From Henckelia pumila (lineage: Eukaryota > Streptophyta > Magnoliopsida > Lamiales > Gesneriaceae), in the NCBI RefSeq assembly GCF_033568475.1, contig NC_133120.1:55725499-55789498 (forward strand): a DNA stretch of 64,000 nt, written 5' to 3'. How positions within the stretch are numbered: the stretch's first letter is position 1; each line of letters begins with the position of its first letter. Below are positions 11,989 to 24,140 of this stretch, piece by piece. The position numbers were made by a program, and so were the translations under genes. The notes beneath the pieces are model-generated. The model saw only the letters and a program-made list of their open reading frames with translations. It searched no databases and was not told the origin of the DNA.

Positions 11989-13942
11989 TTCGATAAATCT
12001 CGGCCTAAGTTCATATGAAAAATGGATACATCCCGAGATCATAACATCATATGATACCCCGGGATGTATCCTAGGGCATCATTTACAAACCCAAAAAATT
12101 CCAAAATGGGCATGTAATTTCATCAAAATAGTGTTTTGATCACGAAAATTGCAATGTGCAAAAATGCACTAAAAGCCAAATTTTAACTTATTAGAAGGTC
12201 AAAATTCTATATAGGCTATTCTACAAGACTGACTTTAGAATTTTCTCTCCTGTATTTATTAAAAGTACTGTTTTTTTGTCACGTTCCAGGTTCATGCCCG
12301 CATAAGTGTTACGACACAATGAGCAACTTAAATATAGCAATTACCAAATTAAACAACTTAATTAATATAACAATTACATTGCATTGGTATTTATTTTTAT
12401 GAAAATGGTTAACTCAAATTAGTATGAGAATATGTGATGAGCCATTATAAATAATTTCAAACTATTTTTTCTTACTCATGTGGGAAAAAGAGATATTACA
12501 GCATTAAACCTTCAAACAAGGTGAAACCATCTACAAAGACGGGTCATGCATGGTAATGTATCCTCATTATTTAGTAATCGAGTTGTTATAAAGTTAACAC
12601 AATAATAAACTAAATTCAATCTAAACTTATCCTTGTCTAATTTCACCTAAATATCTCAACCTAAAAAATATATATGACTGACCGGCGATTTCAGTTAGGA
12701 GTAAATCTAGCACGCGGACTATGTCAAGTCATAGTAAATGAATGATAAGTTCAAGTATCGATCTCATGGAGACTAATATATATTTAGTTGTTATGATATT
12801 AAATATTTAATTTAATTTAGGCTAAATCAAAGAAGTGATTTTTTTGAATAATTAAACTAATTAAAACAAACTAAATTATTCTAAATCTAAGAACACAATT
12901 AAACTAAACGATGGATTAAGAATAAGAGAAATTCAAATTCAAACTAAAATCTTGATGAAATACTCTATCTTAATTATTAATCTATTCCTAAAATTAATAA
13001 TCTTATCTTTATTTAAAAGTCCAACTATTTCGAATTGAATTTAATTAAACAAAAACGTATTCTAACTATGGAATTCCATATATTTTTTTTTTGCCTAAAA
13101 TCGCACACTAATTAACTGAATACTATTTCTAGTTGGTTTAACTATGTATGTGTTGATTAATATTTTTAAAACTATTTTTCAATATATTCTCTTTCGAGTC
13201 AAAATCAAACAACAAATACGCAATAAAATTGGCCACATTAATGAAAGAAATGTACGCAAATATCAATCAATAACATAAAATAAATCAAAAAATTAATGAA
13301 TATCCAATACGAGAACAAAGATCAAAAGTTTGACCCTATGGTCCCAATCAAAATATGACTGCTCCATAAAATCAAAACTAGAAAACAATCTAATATTTGA
13401 ATTCTTGAGAAATAAAGAAATAGAATAAGAGAAGAAATCTTAGTGATGGCGTGGGAAGTGCATCTTCTTTCACTTGCTCCAAGCCCTAGCCGTTGTCTTG
13501 AAAAATTGTCAAAACTCCTCCCAAATTGTGCCAATGCTTTCTTTTATATTGCCCCTCCCAAAACCCTTCAAAATTCCTTTAATTTGAGCCCAAATATGTG
13601 TAAAGATGGAAATTTTCGGACATGAGTCCGTGTGTTAATATTTTTAGCAATTTTTCGAGATTTTTTTATGAAGATGCACTGACTACAGTCCAGACCCATA
13701 TGCAGGGTCTGGACACTTATTTTCGAAAATTCCTTCATTTTTTTCTTATATATAATTTTCCCCGGTTTTATGGCCAAAATCCAGTGTGACAGTAAAGTTT
13801 GACTTTCCCTTTTGTTTTCAAAATTTATCTAACTTTTAGTCAAATCTATAAACAATAAAATTAGGACGATTTAATGGCAGAACTCGAAATAAAAACGTAC
13901 GTGAGATAAGCATGAATATATAATTTGTGCTTTATTTGTTTT
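11989..13942. other. Non-coding intronic DNA, possibly degenerate repeat
   Basis: No gene is seen. At 12700-12790 the phrase tcgatctcatggagacta resembles the leader-like text of many plant retroelement LTRs, and 13440-13800 is somewhat less AT-rich, but no paired LTR, primer site or protein motif was found. I leave it as intron sequence of the GLR pseudogene. Confidence 0.4.
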
Positions 13943-15013
13943 GCCTGTTTGATAGACAGGATAAGGGGTTGATTAATTAATAATCAGTCATTATCATTTG
14001 TTTGGTATGTTTTTTGGCTATTTCAATGGCCCATCAACGGCCCGCACTGTACACCTAAAATGACAGATAATTTAACCCTGCTGAGCCACGTGATTATTTA
14101 TGTTGGGGCAAGGATAAAGTGCATATTTACTATTCTACCCTTTATAAATAAATATAAAATTCAAAAAAAAATTTCGAATTGTTTGTCTTGTACAATACGC
14201 TACTGGGAGTGAATGAAATCTTCAAAATTAATAATAATAATATATGTTCTTTTCGAAAATTGTGCTAAACCCAATGAACAGATTTACTACCCATTTTTTA
14301 ATTTTAATTTATTTTTCAGATAATATTATTAACGAGAATAATAACATATAAATTGATTAATTAAAAATAAATAATAAATAATGAAATAATGAGAAATATT
14401 AATTAAAGTAATATGAATTCATTTAATAATATTATATTAATTATACCATTATCTAATAAGAACAAATTATTGATGGATGATAAGAAACAAATTTATTTAA
14501 CTAATATTGACAAATATAGTTAAGATGAAGTATACGTTTTAAGTAAGAAATACATATCAATAAAATAATAAAAATAATGAATATTAATATTTAAATTAAA
14601 TTTAAAAATTAAAAAATAATTTAAATTTCAAATAATAAAAATATTAAGAGTTCCATCACTATTTATTATAAAAATATTTCATATTCTTAAAAGTTAAAAT
14701 GAGAATTAAACTGCATAATAAAAAAATAAAATTTTAAAATTTATGACAATGTTGTTACTAATATTAATATCATCATATTATTATCACATTTATTTTCATT
14801 TATTATTATTTATACTAGTTATTATATATTTTTTTATTATTGGAGGTATTTTTGTCATTTCGAGGTAATACACAAAATTAATCAATCATATTAAAATCAT
14901 ACCAAACATCATATATTTTATCACGATACATTATTTGTCCTTACATCTCAATATATTATCACTTCAATTACATATCCTTTTACTATCCTATCATTGAAAC
15001 CAAACGGACCCTT
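13943..15013. mobile_element. Candidate MITE-like element in GLR intron
   Basis: The left end reads cctgtttgatagacaggata, with tgtttggtatgttttttgg about 50 bp inside. The right end, complemented, reads ccgtttggtttcaatgatag, with tgtttggtatgattttaat inside. The paired order of these motifs in inverted orientation and the AT-rich, frame-free core suggest a degenerate inverted-repeat element. The repeats are imperfect and no target duplication is clear. Confidence 0.4.
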
Positions 15014-15091
15014 TAAGTATTAATATATGCGGCTTCTCATTGATTTTCCATTGTGGGTGGTGCTGACAGATATTATGTTTTGTATGTCTAG

Positions 15092-16342
15092 ACCTTCGAC
15101 GCTGCCGTGGGAGACATACCCATCACTTCCAACAGGTCTCGGTATGTCGACTTCACATTGCCTTATACAGACTTAGGCGTTGCGATGGTCGGAAAATTGG
15201 ATGTTGACGACCCTTGGTTCTTTGTGAGGTCACTAGATCGAAATCTATGGATTGTGAGTGGATGTTTGTTTATTGTGATGGCTTTTGTTGTTTGGCTAGT
15301 TGAACCTCATACCAGTGAAGAATTTTTGATCAACTCTGCGGTTTGCCGCTTCAACTCTGTTTTTTTGCTCACAGTAATCTCTCCATCGAATGTTTGATCA
15401 ACTCTAATATATATATATATATATATGTACGCGGACTTGATGCTAAATAGCTTGCATCATGCATTTATGCTTCCTATCCATTGACAATCTTTCTAGTACT
15501 ACTCAAGATCTAAGCATACGTATTCAATTCATTTGTTTTACAGGAGAAAAACTGGAAAGTAATCTATCAAAATTTGTTGTGAGCATATGGTTATTCGTAG
15601 TCCTAATACTTACATCCAGTTATACTGCAACCTTAAGTTCACTCCTGACGGTGAAACAAATTCAATTCGTTTATTCAAGGACGACTACATAGGCTACTCA
15701 TCAGCAATTCTCCAAAACCTTACTGTAAGCAACCTGAATTTTACGGATCATATGTCCAAGTATTATCATTTCGCCAAGGAGTACGATGACGCTTTACGTC
15801 GGGGAAGTGAGAACGGCGGTGTGGCTGCTATAATTGATGAAATGCCTTATATCCAATTAGTCCTCGGCCATTATCCTAATGAATATGCCGTGATTAAGTC
15901 CTGGTCGACAACTAACGGCTTCGCTTTTGTAAGTAAATTAAACTTTTATTATTGTACAATTTTTATAATTAATTAATTAGTTTTCATTAATTCATGCAAA
16001 ATTTTCTTACAGGCTTTCCAGAAAGGTTCTCCATTAGTTCATGAGATATCAAAAGCCATTTCCGAACTTAGAGAAAAAGGAAAACTTGAGGAGATGGAAA
16101 ACAAGTGGTTTGCAAGCCAATCATTAGATATGTCTCCACAGACCAGACGAGATCAGACCAGCACGCTAAGCCTTCGTAGCTTTTCCCGTCTTTTTATCAT
16201 AACTGGGATCTCCAAAGCCATAGCCATTATAGTATCTATCTACTTCTTTCTTCGCGAAGATTACATTCGTAGAGCGTTTCAAGATGGAAGCCTGGCACTC
16301 ACTTTGAGACATTTCGGTCCTTTAATAAGACGAACATTGTAA
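15092..16342 (+). pseudogene. GLR pseudogene exons 3-5 (ligand domain, pore, C-terminus)
   Basis: Exon 3 (15092-about 15372) encodes FDAAVGDIPITSNRSRYVDF, helix M1 and the pore helix; the pore frame is shifted by an extra T. Exon 4 (15544-15928) encodes [20 protein letters not shown] and the second ligand lobe, with a shift near 15665, and ends at NGFAF|GTAAGT. Exon 5 (16013-16342) encodes FQKGSPLVHEISKAI through the last membrane helix (LFIITGISKAIAIIVSIYFF). The stop is at 16340-16342. Confidence 0.85.
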
Positions 16343-16907
16343 TTTTGATCATACATAATTATTTTATTCCGATTATTATATTCTATGTTGTAAAATTTGA
16401 GTCATACTTCACCATTTTACTTTTCTATATATCACAAGTTTGGTCATGTTTCAAACTTGGCATTGATGTGGCGTCAATATCGAAGTTGGAATTAACGCGA
16501 CATCGATCTGACGTTCACACGTGTAATGTTATATCAACGCTTTATGCAAAAATATGGCTAAAATCACCAAAAATTGAAAGATATAGAACTAAATCTCAAT
16601 TGAAAGATGCTGCCACTCACTTTGAGACACTTTGGTCCTTTAATAAGGCAAACATCGTAATTTTGGTCATATATATTTACTCTCTCTCGATTTTGATCAA
16701 TATCATAAAATTTGAGGCATACTTCACCATCACAAGTTTCGTCCATTTTCACATTTGGCACTGACGTGACATCAATATCGAAGTTGAAATACACGCGAAA
16801 TCGATATGACGTTCGCATGTGTAATGTTATATCAGCACTTTACATTAAAAGATGACTAAAATCACCAAAAATCGAAAGATATAAGACTAAAGCTCAATTT
16901 TGAAAAT
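16296..16907 (+). repeat. Tandem duplication, 318-bp period, overlapping the GLR stop
   Basis: Unit 1 starts at 16296 and unit 2 at 16614, both with cactcactttgagaca. The similarity continues through ggtcctttaataag, atcaatatcgaagttg, gacgttc-ca-gtgtaatg and aaaatcaccaaaaat. Unit 1 includes the last 14 GLR codons and the stop, so the C-terminal codons also occur, diverged, downstream of the gene. Confidence 0.85.
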
Positions 16908-17214
16908 GTATTAGTATTTCACTCGTACCATGCACAGATCTTATTTTAGATAATTATCGATTAAAATTAGTAAGTATAAACAATTGAATAAATAATTAAA
17001 ATACAAATAAACCAAATGGATTATATATCGTTCAATTAGAAAACAAAAAAAAGTTGTTCTACAACCTTTGAAAGTCTTCCTTAAATACAATTTTATTGTT
17101 GAATTTTCTGGTTTCTATCATTAAAAATATAAAAAATTTTAAACCCATATAATTTATAAATCTAGATATTATATTATGGTTTATATATGAGTAGTATTTA
17201 AATATATCGATTGT
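16908..17214. other. AT-rich spacer
   Basis: Nothing recognisable lies between the 318-bp duplication and the start of the AT-rich repeat array. Confidence 0.5.
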
Positions 17215-17518
17215 TTTTGTCAATCATTTATGGAAATTTGCACGTATATATGAACGAAAGATAACTTGAATTATAAAGTAATGATAATATCATTTTAAAT
17301 TTTAAAGCAAATTAAGATTAGTACATTATCATATATAACATTTATGAATATATATATATATATATATGAAAATAAAAAAAATTAACTGAAATTAAAAAGT
17401 AGTGTTTTGAATGAAAATTTGTACATTATTATATATATCATTTATGAAAATATTCCAATATATATCGGCATAAAAGAACTAACTGTAATTAAAAGGCAGT
17501 GACAACATCCGATCAAAT
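17215..17518. repeat. AT-rich tandem repeat, left part of array
   Basis: Copies of a unit containing gtacattat-atatat-catttatgaa occur with about 100-bp spacing (17321, 17421). They end in cagtgacaacatccgatcaa just before the Mutator-like element. The same unit resumes at 29888, so this is the left flank of one interrupted array. Confidence 0.7.
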
Positions 17519-17527
17519 TTTAAAGTT

Positions 17528-17620
17528 GGCAAACACTTATATGCAACCGTTGCATGGGTAATATTCGTGTGACGGATCTTTGACCCGGATCCATCTACAT
17601 AATCGGACCCCCAGATTCTA
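17528..17620 (+). repeat. Left terminal inverted repeat of the MULE
   Basis: The outer 30 bases pair imperfectly with 29858-29887, and looser agreement (acggatct, gatccatcta) extends inward. Downstream (17640-17787) lies a CT-rich stretch ending caactaag|gtaatt that could be the 5' untranslated exon of the transposase gene. Confidence 0.55.
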
Positions 17621-17787
17621 ATCCAATTTCTCAAGTTGATCGATCGCTCTGCTTACAAAAGTGAACGGCCAAATTTCAGCCCTTCGTTCGATTTCACTCG
17701 CACACAAAATTGAACAGTGAAGCTCAATTGTCTGCGTTCGATTTCAACAAATAATTCCAAGCCCATCTCGAAGAAGCACAACTAAGG

Positions 17788-18682
17788 TAATTGGTAATTA
17801 TTATTCAAGATTTGTAAAGTTTTTAGGCTTAGTCGATTGTTGATTTAATTTGTTTTTACGGTGCTTTCATGCCCTTGTTTTTTATTTATTTATTTTTTTT
17901 GGTGTATGGGATTCGATTTAGATTCTGATTGCTTTTGATTCCTACATATTTGTATGCCTCATAGAAAGGATTGAAAAATCATAAGCCTAGATAGAGAATG
18001 CTAATAATTGATAGCCGACAGTGTCAATGCTATCATCCCAGTGTGTACATCTTAGTCTTCTTTATGTTGGTTGATGAAGAAAGGAAATTTTTTGCCTTCT
18101 AATCCTCGTGCCTTTATTTGCGTCTGACGGCGATCCGCCAAGAGTTTGAGGTGAGGCAGCGGGTGGGGCTGCTGCTCGAGATGTTTTCAAGGATCCAGAC
18201 CTCGATCAGTTTATGGTATTCATCCTTACTTGATTTATAATAGCGTGTGAACTTAGTTTTCCTAGCTAATCTCTTTCTTGTTACTAAAATATTTTGAATT
18301 TTAGGTTTAATGGGTCATTATTTTATTTTCATACATATTGTTTCATTGGATACTGGATTAACTTTCCAACTGAGATCTCCATGCTTGCGCAACCTTCTTA
18401 GCTTCTTAACTGTTTCAGATTTTTCTACAGATTCTTCAAGCTAGTGTTTGCTGCTGCTTGAGTTTGAGGACTTATCATAAGGCATTTGTGCTTTAGCACA
18501 CAGAATAGGTGACTTGCATGCACTAGTATTTAGATTTATTTCTTGTTAAAAAGTTAACAAGCAAACGACCAAATATTTAGTATTTGAACTGATTGATTGT
18601 TTCTTTGGCATTAGAAAGGGCTAGATCTTCTCATTGGCTGTCATACTTTTTCTTGTTTGTTGTTGGATAATTAAAATCAGAT
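17788..18682 (+). other. Probable 5' intron region of the transposase gene
   Basis: No coding exon is established. One GC-richer patch at 18120-18220 is open in one frame for about 33 codons and ends ...tttatg|gtattc, so it might be a small exon or a captured fragment; I do not recognise it. Confidence 0.4.
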
Positions 18683-21600
18683 ATGGATAATGAAGCTGAA
18701 ACTCATATTCAAAAAGGTAAATTTTTTTCATTTTAACGAACTCTTTAACTTTTTTAAGTACAAATGTTTTTGTTTATATCGAAAATGTATTACTTTCATT
18801 TGTTACATACAAAATGATTAATTTTTCCAGAACTTCATTTCATATTAGTTTCCACACACATTGCACAAAAAGTTTTACCTTTTATATTAAATTTTAATTA
18901 TATTTTTTTATTATTTTGTCATTGTAGGTCAAAATTTAAATTCTATTGTCGTCGTTCTTAGTGATGAAGATGATACAGACATAAACCAAGGTAAGGTTGA
19001 CATAACTTATGAAGTGTATATATATAGATGCTTAAAAAATGTATATATATGAATGCTCAATATGTTTGAATAGTCAAGAGAACTCCAAGATAATATGTTT
19101 TGGAACCCAAATAATGATTAATGTATATGTTAGTAATTTGTACAAGTGGTAATCAAGCTGTGAATTTTTAGGCAACATAGATGCCCTTATTTTGTCTAAC
19201 ACACACAAATATATATTTTGAATTATCATCTTTGAATTTCTTGTAACACTGCTCTGATTTTAATTCTGAAAAAAAACCCTCCCGCAGTTTCAAAAATCCG
19301 AGTTTTTGCATCCAAAAATTTGAGTTTTTTGTACAAAGTACTAAGAGTTGAATAATATGCGGTGAGAGGAACTAGTTAACTTAGTCTTTATATTGATTTC
19401 CACAAATATATAGATAGTTGGTAGTTGGTTTCATCAACATAAAAAGCTGAAATAGTAAACGATACAAAAGATTTTCATTTTAGTTGTTTCTTGTAATAAT
19501 ATTTGACATTTGTTTGAATTTATTGTAGATGAAGAAGTTGATCCGGCAGCTAATAGTGAACAAAATATGGTACCAGCTAGTGAAAGTAACATTTATAAAA
19601 CTAATGAGAAATATTTGGTTTTGTTGAAAACGTATTCTTTTTTATTTATGCTAGATATATGTTTTGAAATTATTACAGGTGACAACATATGTTCTGTTGA
19701 CATAACCAGATCTCTGATTGGTTTGACGAGAAAAACAATTGATGATATGTATCAATTGTACTCTAACCATGCAAGGGCAATTGGTTTTAGTGTTTGCAAG
19801 TCAACTAGCAGGTACTCTAGCTATCCAGATGTTGTGGTAGAGAAATATTTTGTCTGTTCTTGTTCTGGATCGAAGAAAATAGAAACTTCAAATCCAGACT
19901 CAAGTGGTGGATCAGTGGTAAAGAGAGGACAAAGATCTTGTTTGACACGAACATGATGTAAAGCTTCATTGATGGTTAAATTGAATGACGTAGGCCCTTA
20001 TGAAGTTGTGTCGCATGTGAATATACATAATCATGCATTCACTAGGATAGAGTGGAGTCATCATCATCGTTCAGAGAGGAGAATTTCAAATGCGAAGGTT
20101 AAAGCTATTGAAGATATGCTGTCTTCTGGGATGAGAGCTACTGATTCTTATCGTTATATGGTACATGAAGCTGGGGGAGAGGAAAATGTTGGTCATACTT
20201 TGACGGATCACTTGAATTTTGTTAATCGTTGGAAAATGAATGCAATAGAAGGAGGGGATGCACAGAAAGTAATTGAAATGTTACAGCAAGAAGATGCTGA
20301 ACATAAGGACTTTTTTTTCAGAGTCAAATTAGATGATGATGGGAGATTGTGTAATGTATTTTGGAGGGACTCGATAATGAAGGAGTATTATGACATATTT
20401 GGTGATATCATGGTTTTTGACACAACTTATCGCACTAATTAGTACAATTTGATTTGTGCTCCTTTTGTGGGTGTCAATCATCATTGGAAAAATGTGATGT
20501 TTGGTTGTGCATTTTAAGCTGACGAGAAGGTTGAATCATTCCAATGGCTCTTTGAATTTTTTAAGAAATCGATGGCAGGGAAATGTCCTGTCAGTTTGTT
20601 CACCGATCAAGATCAATCAATTGCAAATGCAATAGAAAAGGTATACAAATTTTGAAATATATTTGTTGAAGTGTATTTTTTTTCAATTTTCTTGTTTTCC
20701 ACGTATTCACTTTATAGATAACGACTTATGTGAATTTAATAAGTATTTCTTATTTTGATGTAGGTTTTCCCGGAAACAAGACATAGGCTATGCCTTTGTC
20801 ACCTTTATCAAAATGCTGTCAGTAGGTTTGCAAAGTTGAAAAGTGAAATTTTTTTTAAAGATGCATTTAAGAAATGCTTGTCAGATTGTGTTGATGAAAC
20901 TGAATTTGAAAGCTGTTGGAGATCTATGATTTCAGAGTATAAACTAGAGAATCATCCTTGGTTTAATCGTTTGTATGGATTAAAGGAAAAATGGTGCACT
21001 GGATTGAACAAGGATTTTTTCTCTGCTGGAATTCTATCTTCCCAAAGAAGTGAAAGCACTAACCATGCCATTGGGTTCAGTGCAAAGAAAAACACAAGCT
21101 TGACTGAATTTTATGTTATTTTCAAGGAAACGTTAAAACATTGGAGAAGCAAAGAACAGAAAGATGAATTCCAATGTTCAAGATCAATACCTGAATCAGC
21201 CCTACCATTGACTGGGATTTTGAAGCATGCTTCTGAGGTATACACATTGACACTTTTTAGATATTTTGAGGCTGAATTTTTTAAATCAATCTCTAGTTCT
21301 TCTATTATTGTTCTACTTGAAGACAGAATGATGGTTTATGATGTTTCATCACACGATAATGATGGGTTGTCTCATCGTGTCATATTTGATTGTTTTAGTA
21401 ATATAATCACGTGCTCTTGCAAGAAGTTCGAAGAGTGTGGCTTTTTGTGCTATCATTGCTTAAGGGTCCTTCATATAAATTCGATATTTACCATACCAGA
21501 TTATTATATTAAGAAAAAATGGACAAAGTTTGCTAAATCAGAAATTTGGGACAAGTTCAGTAGTACAGCTGGGAGGTTAGAGAAGGTTGATGATTGCTTC

Positions 21601-21936
21601 CTTTGGCGTCATGAAATGACACACAAGTTTTATAATTTGGTGTTGCAATGTCAAGAAAATGAGGAGGCATAGATGATTGTTGAAGAAGGATATAATAGAG
21701 ATTCAAAATCTGTTAATACGTTGATTACTTCATTGACTTCTACAGAGCAATCAGATACTTCCATTTATTTAAATTTTTCTCATATTGTTCAAGATCCTAC
21801 TCGTTCTGTTACAAAAGGAAGAAGTCAAAGGATAAAAGGACACTTTCAGAAAAACAAGAAGAAGAAAACTGTTGCATCAAATTCAATTAAAGCAAAGGAA
21901 TTTGGTTCCAAGACTCCAAATATTCGTTTATTATAG
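18683..21936 (+). pseudogene. FAR1-type MULE transposase pseudogene
   Basis: Short acidic exons at 18683-18716 and 18928-18990 splice in frame into a third exon starting 19529; a possible further intron is 19588-19677 (also a multiple of three). A clear phase-0 intron is 20641-20763. Domain order is a FAR1 DNA-binding zinc domain (Cys pair in YFVCSCSG, His pair in NIHNHAF), a MULE-type DDE transposase (VFDTTYRTN and LFTDQDQSIANAI carry the two Asp; the Glu is probably in SQRSESTNHAI) and a SWIM zinc finger (TCSC..CGFLCYH). In-frame stops occur at 19954-19956 (TGA where Gly is usual), 20440-20442 (TAG), 20515-20517 (TAA) and 21670-21672 (TAG), with no frameshift between them. FAR1/FRS host factors share this architecture, but its place inside inverted ends favours a transposase. 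Confidence 0.82.
18991..19528 (+). other. Intron of the transposase pseudogene
   Basis: It runs from donor gtaag at 18991 to acceptor tgtag at 19528, phase 1. It is AT-rich and nothing else is seen in it. Confidence 0.55.
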
Positions 21937-22254
21937 TGAGATTTTTATTTGTTATTTACTTTCATAGATATTATGAATTTTATTTTTTTTTGGATTGTGA
22001 ATGTTAATTTTTCTTTATCAATATTGCAGGGAGCGTGAGAAGTTCTTGAGATTTGTCAACTAAGAGGTGATTATTCCATTGATTTTTGCATGTGGACCCT
22101 TTATATATTCTGCTTTCTTTTGTCTAATGTTACAGTACCTTTGGATGTTCTTGTACTTGAAATGTCTTTTCTGGTTTTATCTTTATGTTAACAATAAATT
22201 GCTATGTTTCTTAAAATTTGGATCTTGTGCAAAGATTCGGGTTCAATTAAGAAA

Positions 22255-22334
<80 letters not shown>

Positions 22335-22860
22335 TTTCTGAATATTGAACTCTCATCTCTTCATGCATCTCATTTTTGTACATGAACTATGATTGGGTGC
22401 TTGGTGACTCTACCACTACATTCTTTGTATTTGCTTTTCACTATTTATTTCTTACAAGTTTCAGCACAACAAACGCGCTAGTAAGAGTCCAAAAGTATGC
22501 AGTCCAAACAAGAGCCCCATCAAGAGTCATAGCAGTACAAACTAATATAATTGGTTCTAGAAGTGCAGCTAAATTGATACAGTGTATTCATTGGAGAACT
22601 ACATAGATAGATTATGTCAACTGATATATCATGTGGCAAATTGGAGTCTTCTTTCGAGTTTTTTCTAATGAGATCGTTTGAGCATTTAGTTAGACTGGAT
22701 GAAGAAAAAAAATATATTAAATCCCTTGACATATATTTTTGGCTATTTTCCGTGATTTTAAGGATTGTTTGTGTGCATATATATGGTCATTGCTTAACTT
22801 CCACAGAACTATGTATTCCCAGAACTCTCTAGCATTTTTCTGTCAAACAATTAAAGGGAG
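21937..22860 (+). other. 3' region of the transposase gene with a dinucleotide repeat
   Basis: A candidate acceptor (tgcag at 22026-22030) and another (tttcag near 22460) precede a short open segment reading HNKRASKSPK, which resembles the GHNKRTC end of the zinc knuckle often found at the C-terminus of FAR1/MULE proteins. The intervening DNA holds an (AT)n(GT)n microsatellite at about 22259-22332. Confidence 0.45.
22259..22332 (+). repeat. (AT)n(GT)n compound microsatellite
   Basis: About 38 bases of alternating AT are followed directly by about 34 bases of alternating GT. It is likely polymorphic. Confidence 0.97.
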
Positions 22861-23858
22861 AATTATAACTAAATAACTAATACCTTTTATTTAAAAACTA
22901 ATACTTTTGACTAAATAACTAATATTTTTTTTTATAAAAAATAAAAATTTTAAATAATTCTTAAGAGCACTTTACAATTTAAGAACTGGGATCATATTAC
23001 AATGCAACATATAATTTTGAATAAAATCGATACATGCGTGTAAAATCACCCTTTGTGGATGGGAAGATGCAGCATATACTTTTGAATAAAGAAACAGTTA
23101 TTTATTTATGAATATCATATTTTTTTAATAGTGCATATGAAAATTTATTAATTCTTTTAACTTTAAAACTAATAATTATCACATAAAAAAATATTATTCA
23201 TAAAAAAATTAATACTAAAAGGAAAGAAAAGTAATACTTTTTTGAATTAAAATAAAAACACATTTGAATTAAAATCAAAGTTTGAGTACTAAAATACTTC
23301 AAACACAAGAATTGCATCAACCGCTTCGCATTACACCAAGTCTTCGAGTTTAACATGGCAAATATTGGCGCCAACTCTTTCTAAAATAGGCTTCCCAAAG
23401 TTCATTCATACATTTAGACGATGATGATCAAAAGGCATAATGAGAAAATGTCACGATAATTTGATAAACATGATTTTCAAGTACCAAGTACGGTTTTTCA
23501 AAAATAAACATAGCAAACAATAAGTTCAGAAAACAGAATTTAATCGGGCACTGAGCTCCGTAAAAAGACACTCGTTTTTTTCAAAAAATTTTAATCTCAA
23601 ACATATGGTGTTTGGACAGAAACATGACATACTTTCCACTGTAACCTAAACTATGAACAATAAAATTGTAAAGACACTTAGAAGATCAGGCTGTCATTAC
23701 ATAGCAACACTTGGAAAGAGTCGCTATACAAAGCTTACAAGATAGACTTAAATTAATTATCATCCGCTGTTAAATTCGACAGAAATCTAAAGTTTTGGAA
23801 ATGAAATCTGTTCCACAAGGAAGGAGCTTAATCAAAATATTCATGAAAACAAACTAGT
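22861..23858. other. Convergent intergenic DNA of the MULE
   Basis: No gene is seen. The stretch between 22861 and 23300 has repeated aactaatacttt phrases, the same text that is reiterated in the 27-28.7 kb intron. The rest is probably the 3' untranslated region of the minus-strand Ulp1-like gene. Confidence 0.5.
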
Positions 23859-24140
23859 TCATTTCTTTTGTTTCTTCTTCCTCCTATTTTCTGCTTCATC
23901 TCTCTTCAATTCTGAAATTTTGGCTTTAAGTTCAGGCTTGTTTTTGTAGAAATCGAACACTTTGCTTAGCACCTCCAGCCTCAAATTATTCACTTTGCTA
24001 AGCACAATGGTTGCACATATTTCAGCTCTAATTATTACTCTTCTTACAGCAGCATAGAGTCAATAAAACAAGAAAATTAATTATAACTCAGGATTTATAA
24101 AGAGAAATTTATTCTACAATCTCATTCAAAATTCCATACC

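Larger units (their letters stand above)
1381..16342 (+). pseudogene. Glutamate receptor-like channel (GLR) pseudogene
   Basis: Plant GLRs are ligand-gated cation channels with an N-terminal periplasmic-type domain, a two-lobed ligand domain and a pore. The exons read as 1381-1675, 8819-10057, 15092-about 15372, 15544-15928 and 16013-16342, with GT..AG junctions; exon 1 ends in phase 1 and joins exon 2 in frame. Exon 1 starts with a hydrophobic signal peptide (MKGCALIFYVIF). The ligand region (FDAAVGDIPIT), the first membrane helix (LWIVSGCLFIVMAFVVWLVE), the [11 protein letters not shown] gate and the last helix are recognisable. Lesions: frameshift near 9196, TGG-to-TAG at 9516-9518, an extra TATATATA at about 9811-9818, frameshift near 9980, an extra T in a T-run near 15360, frameshift near 15665. 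No functional channel can be made. A Copia element sits in intron 1 and two inverted-repeat elements in the 5-kb intron. Confidence 0.88.

Noticed and set aside
12660..13800. Possible LTR-like fragment in the GLR intron
   Set aside because: Some phrases resemble plant LTR text, but no partner LTR, primer site, termini or target duplication could be found.
17528..21936. Reading the FAR1-type gene as a host FRS light-signalling factor
   Set aside because: It has four in-frame stops and sits inside inverted ends with a Ulp1-like gene; a MULE transposase explains more. A host origin is not excluded by the protein alone.
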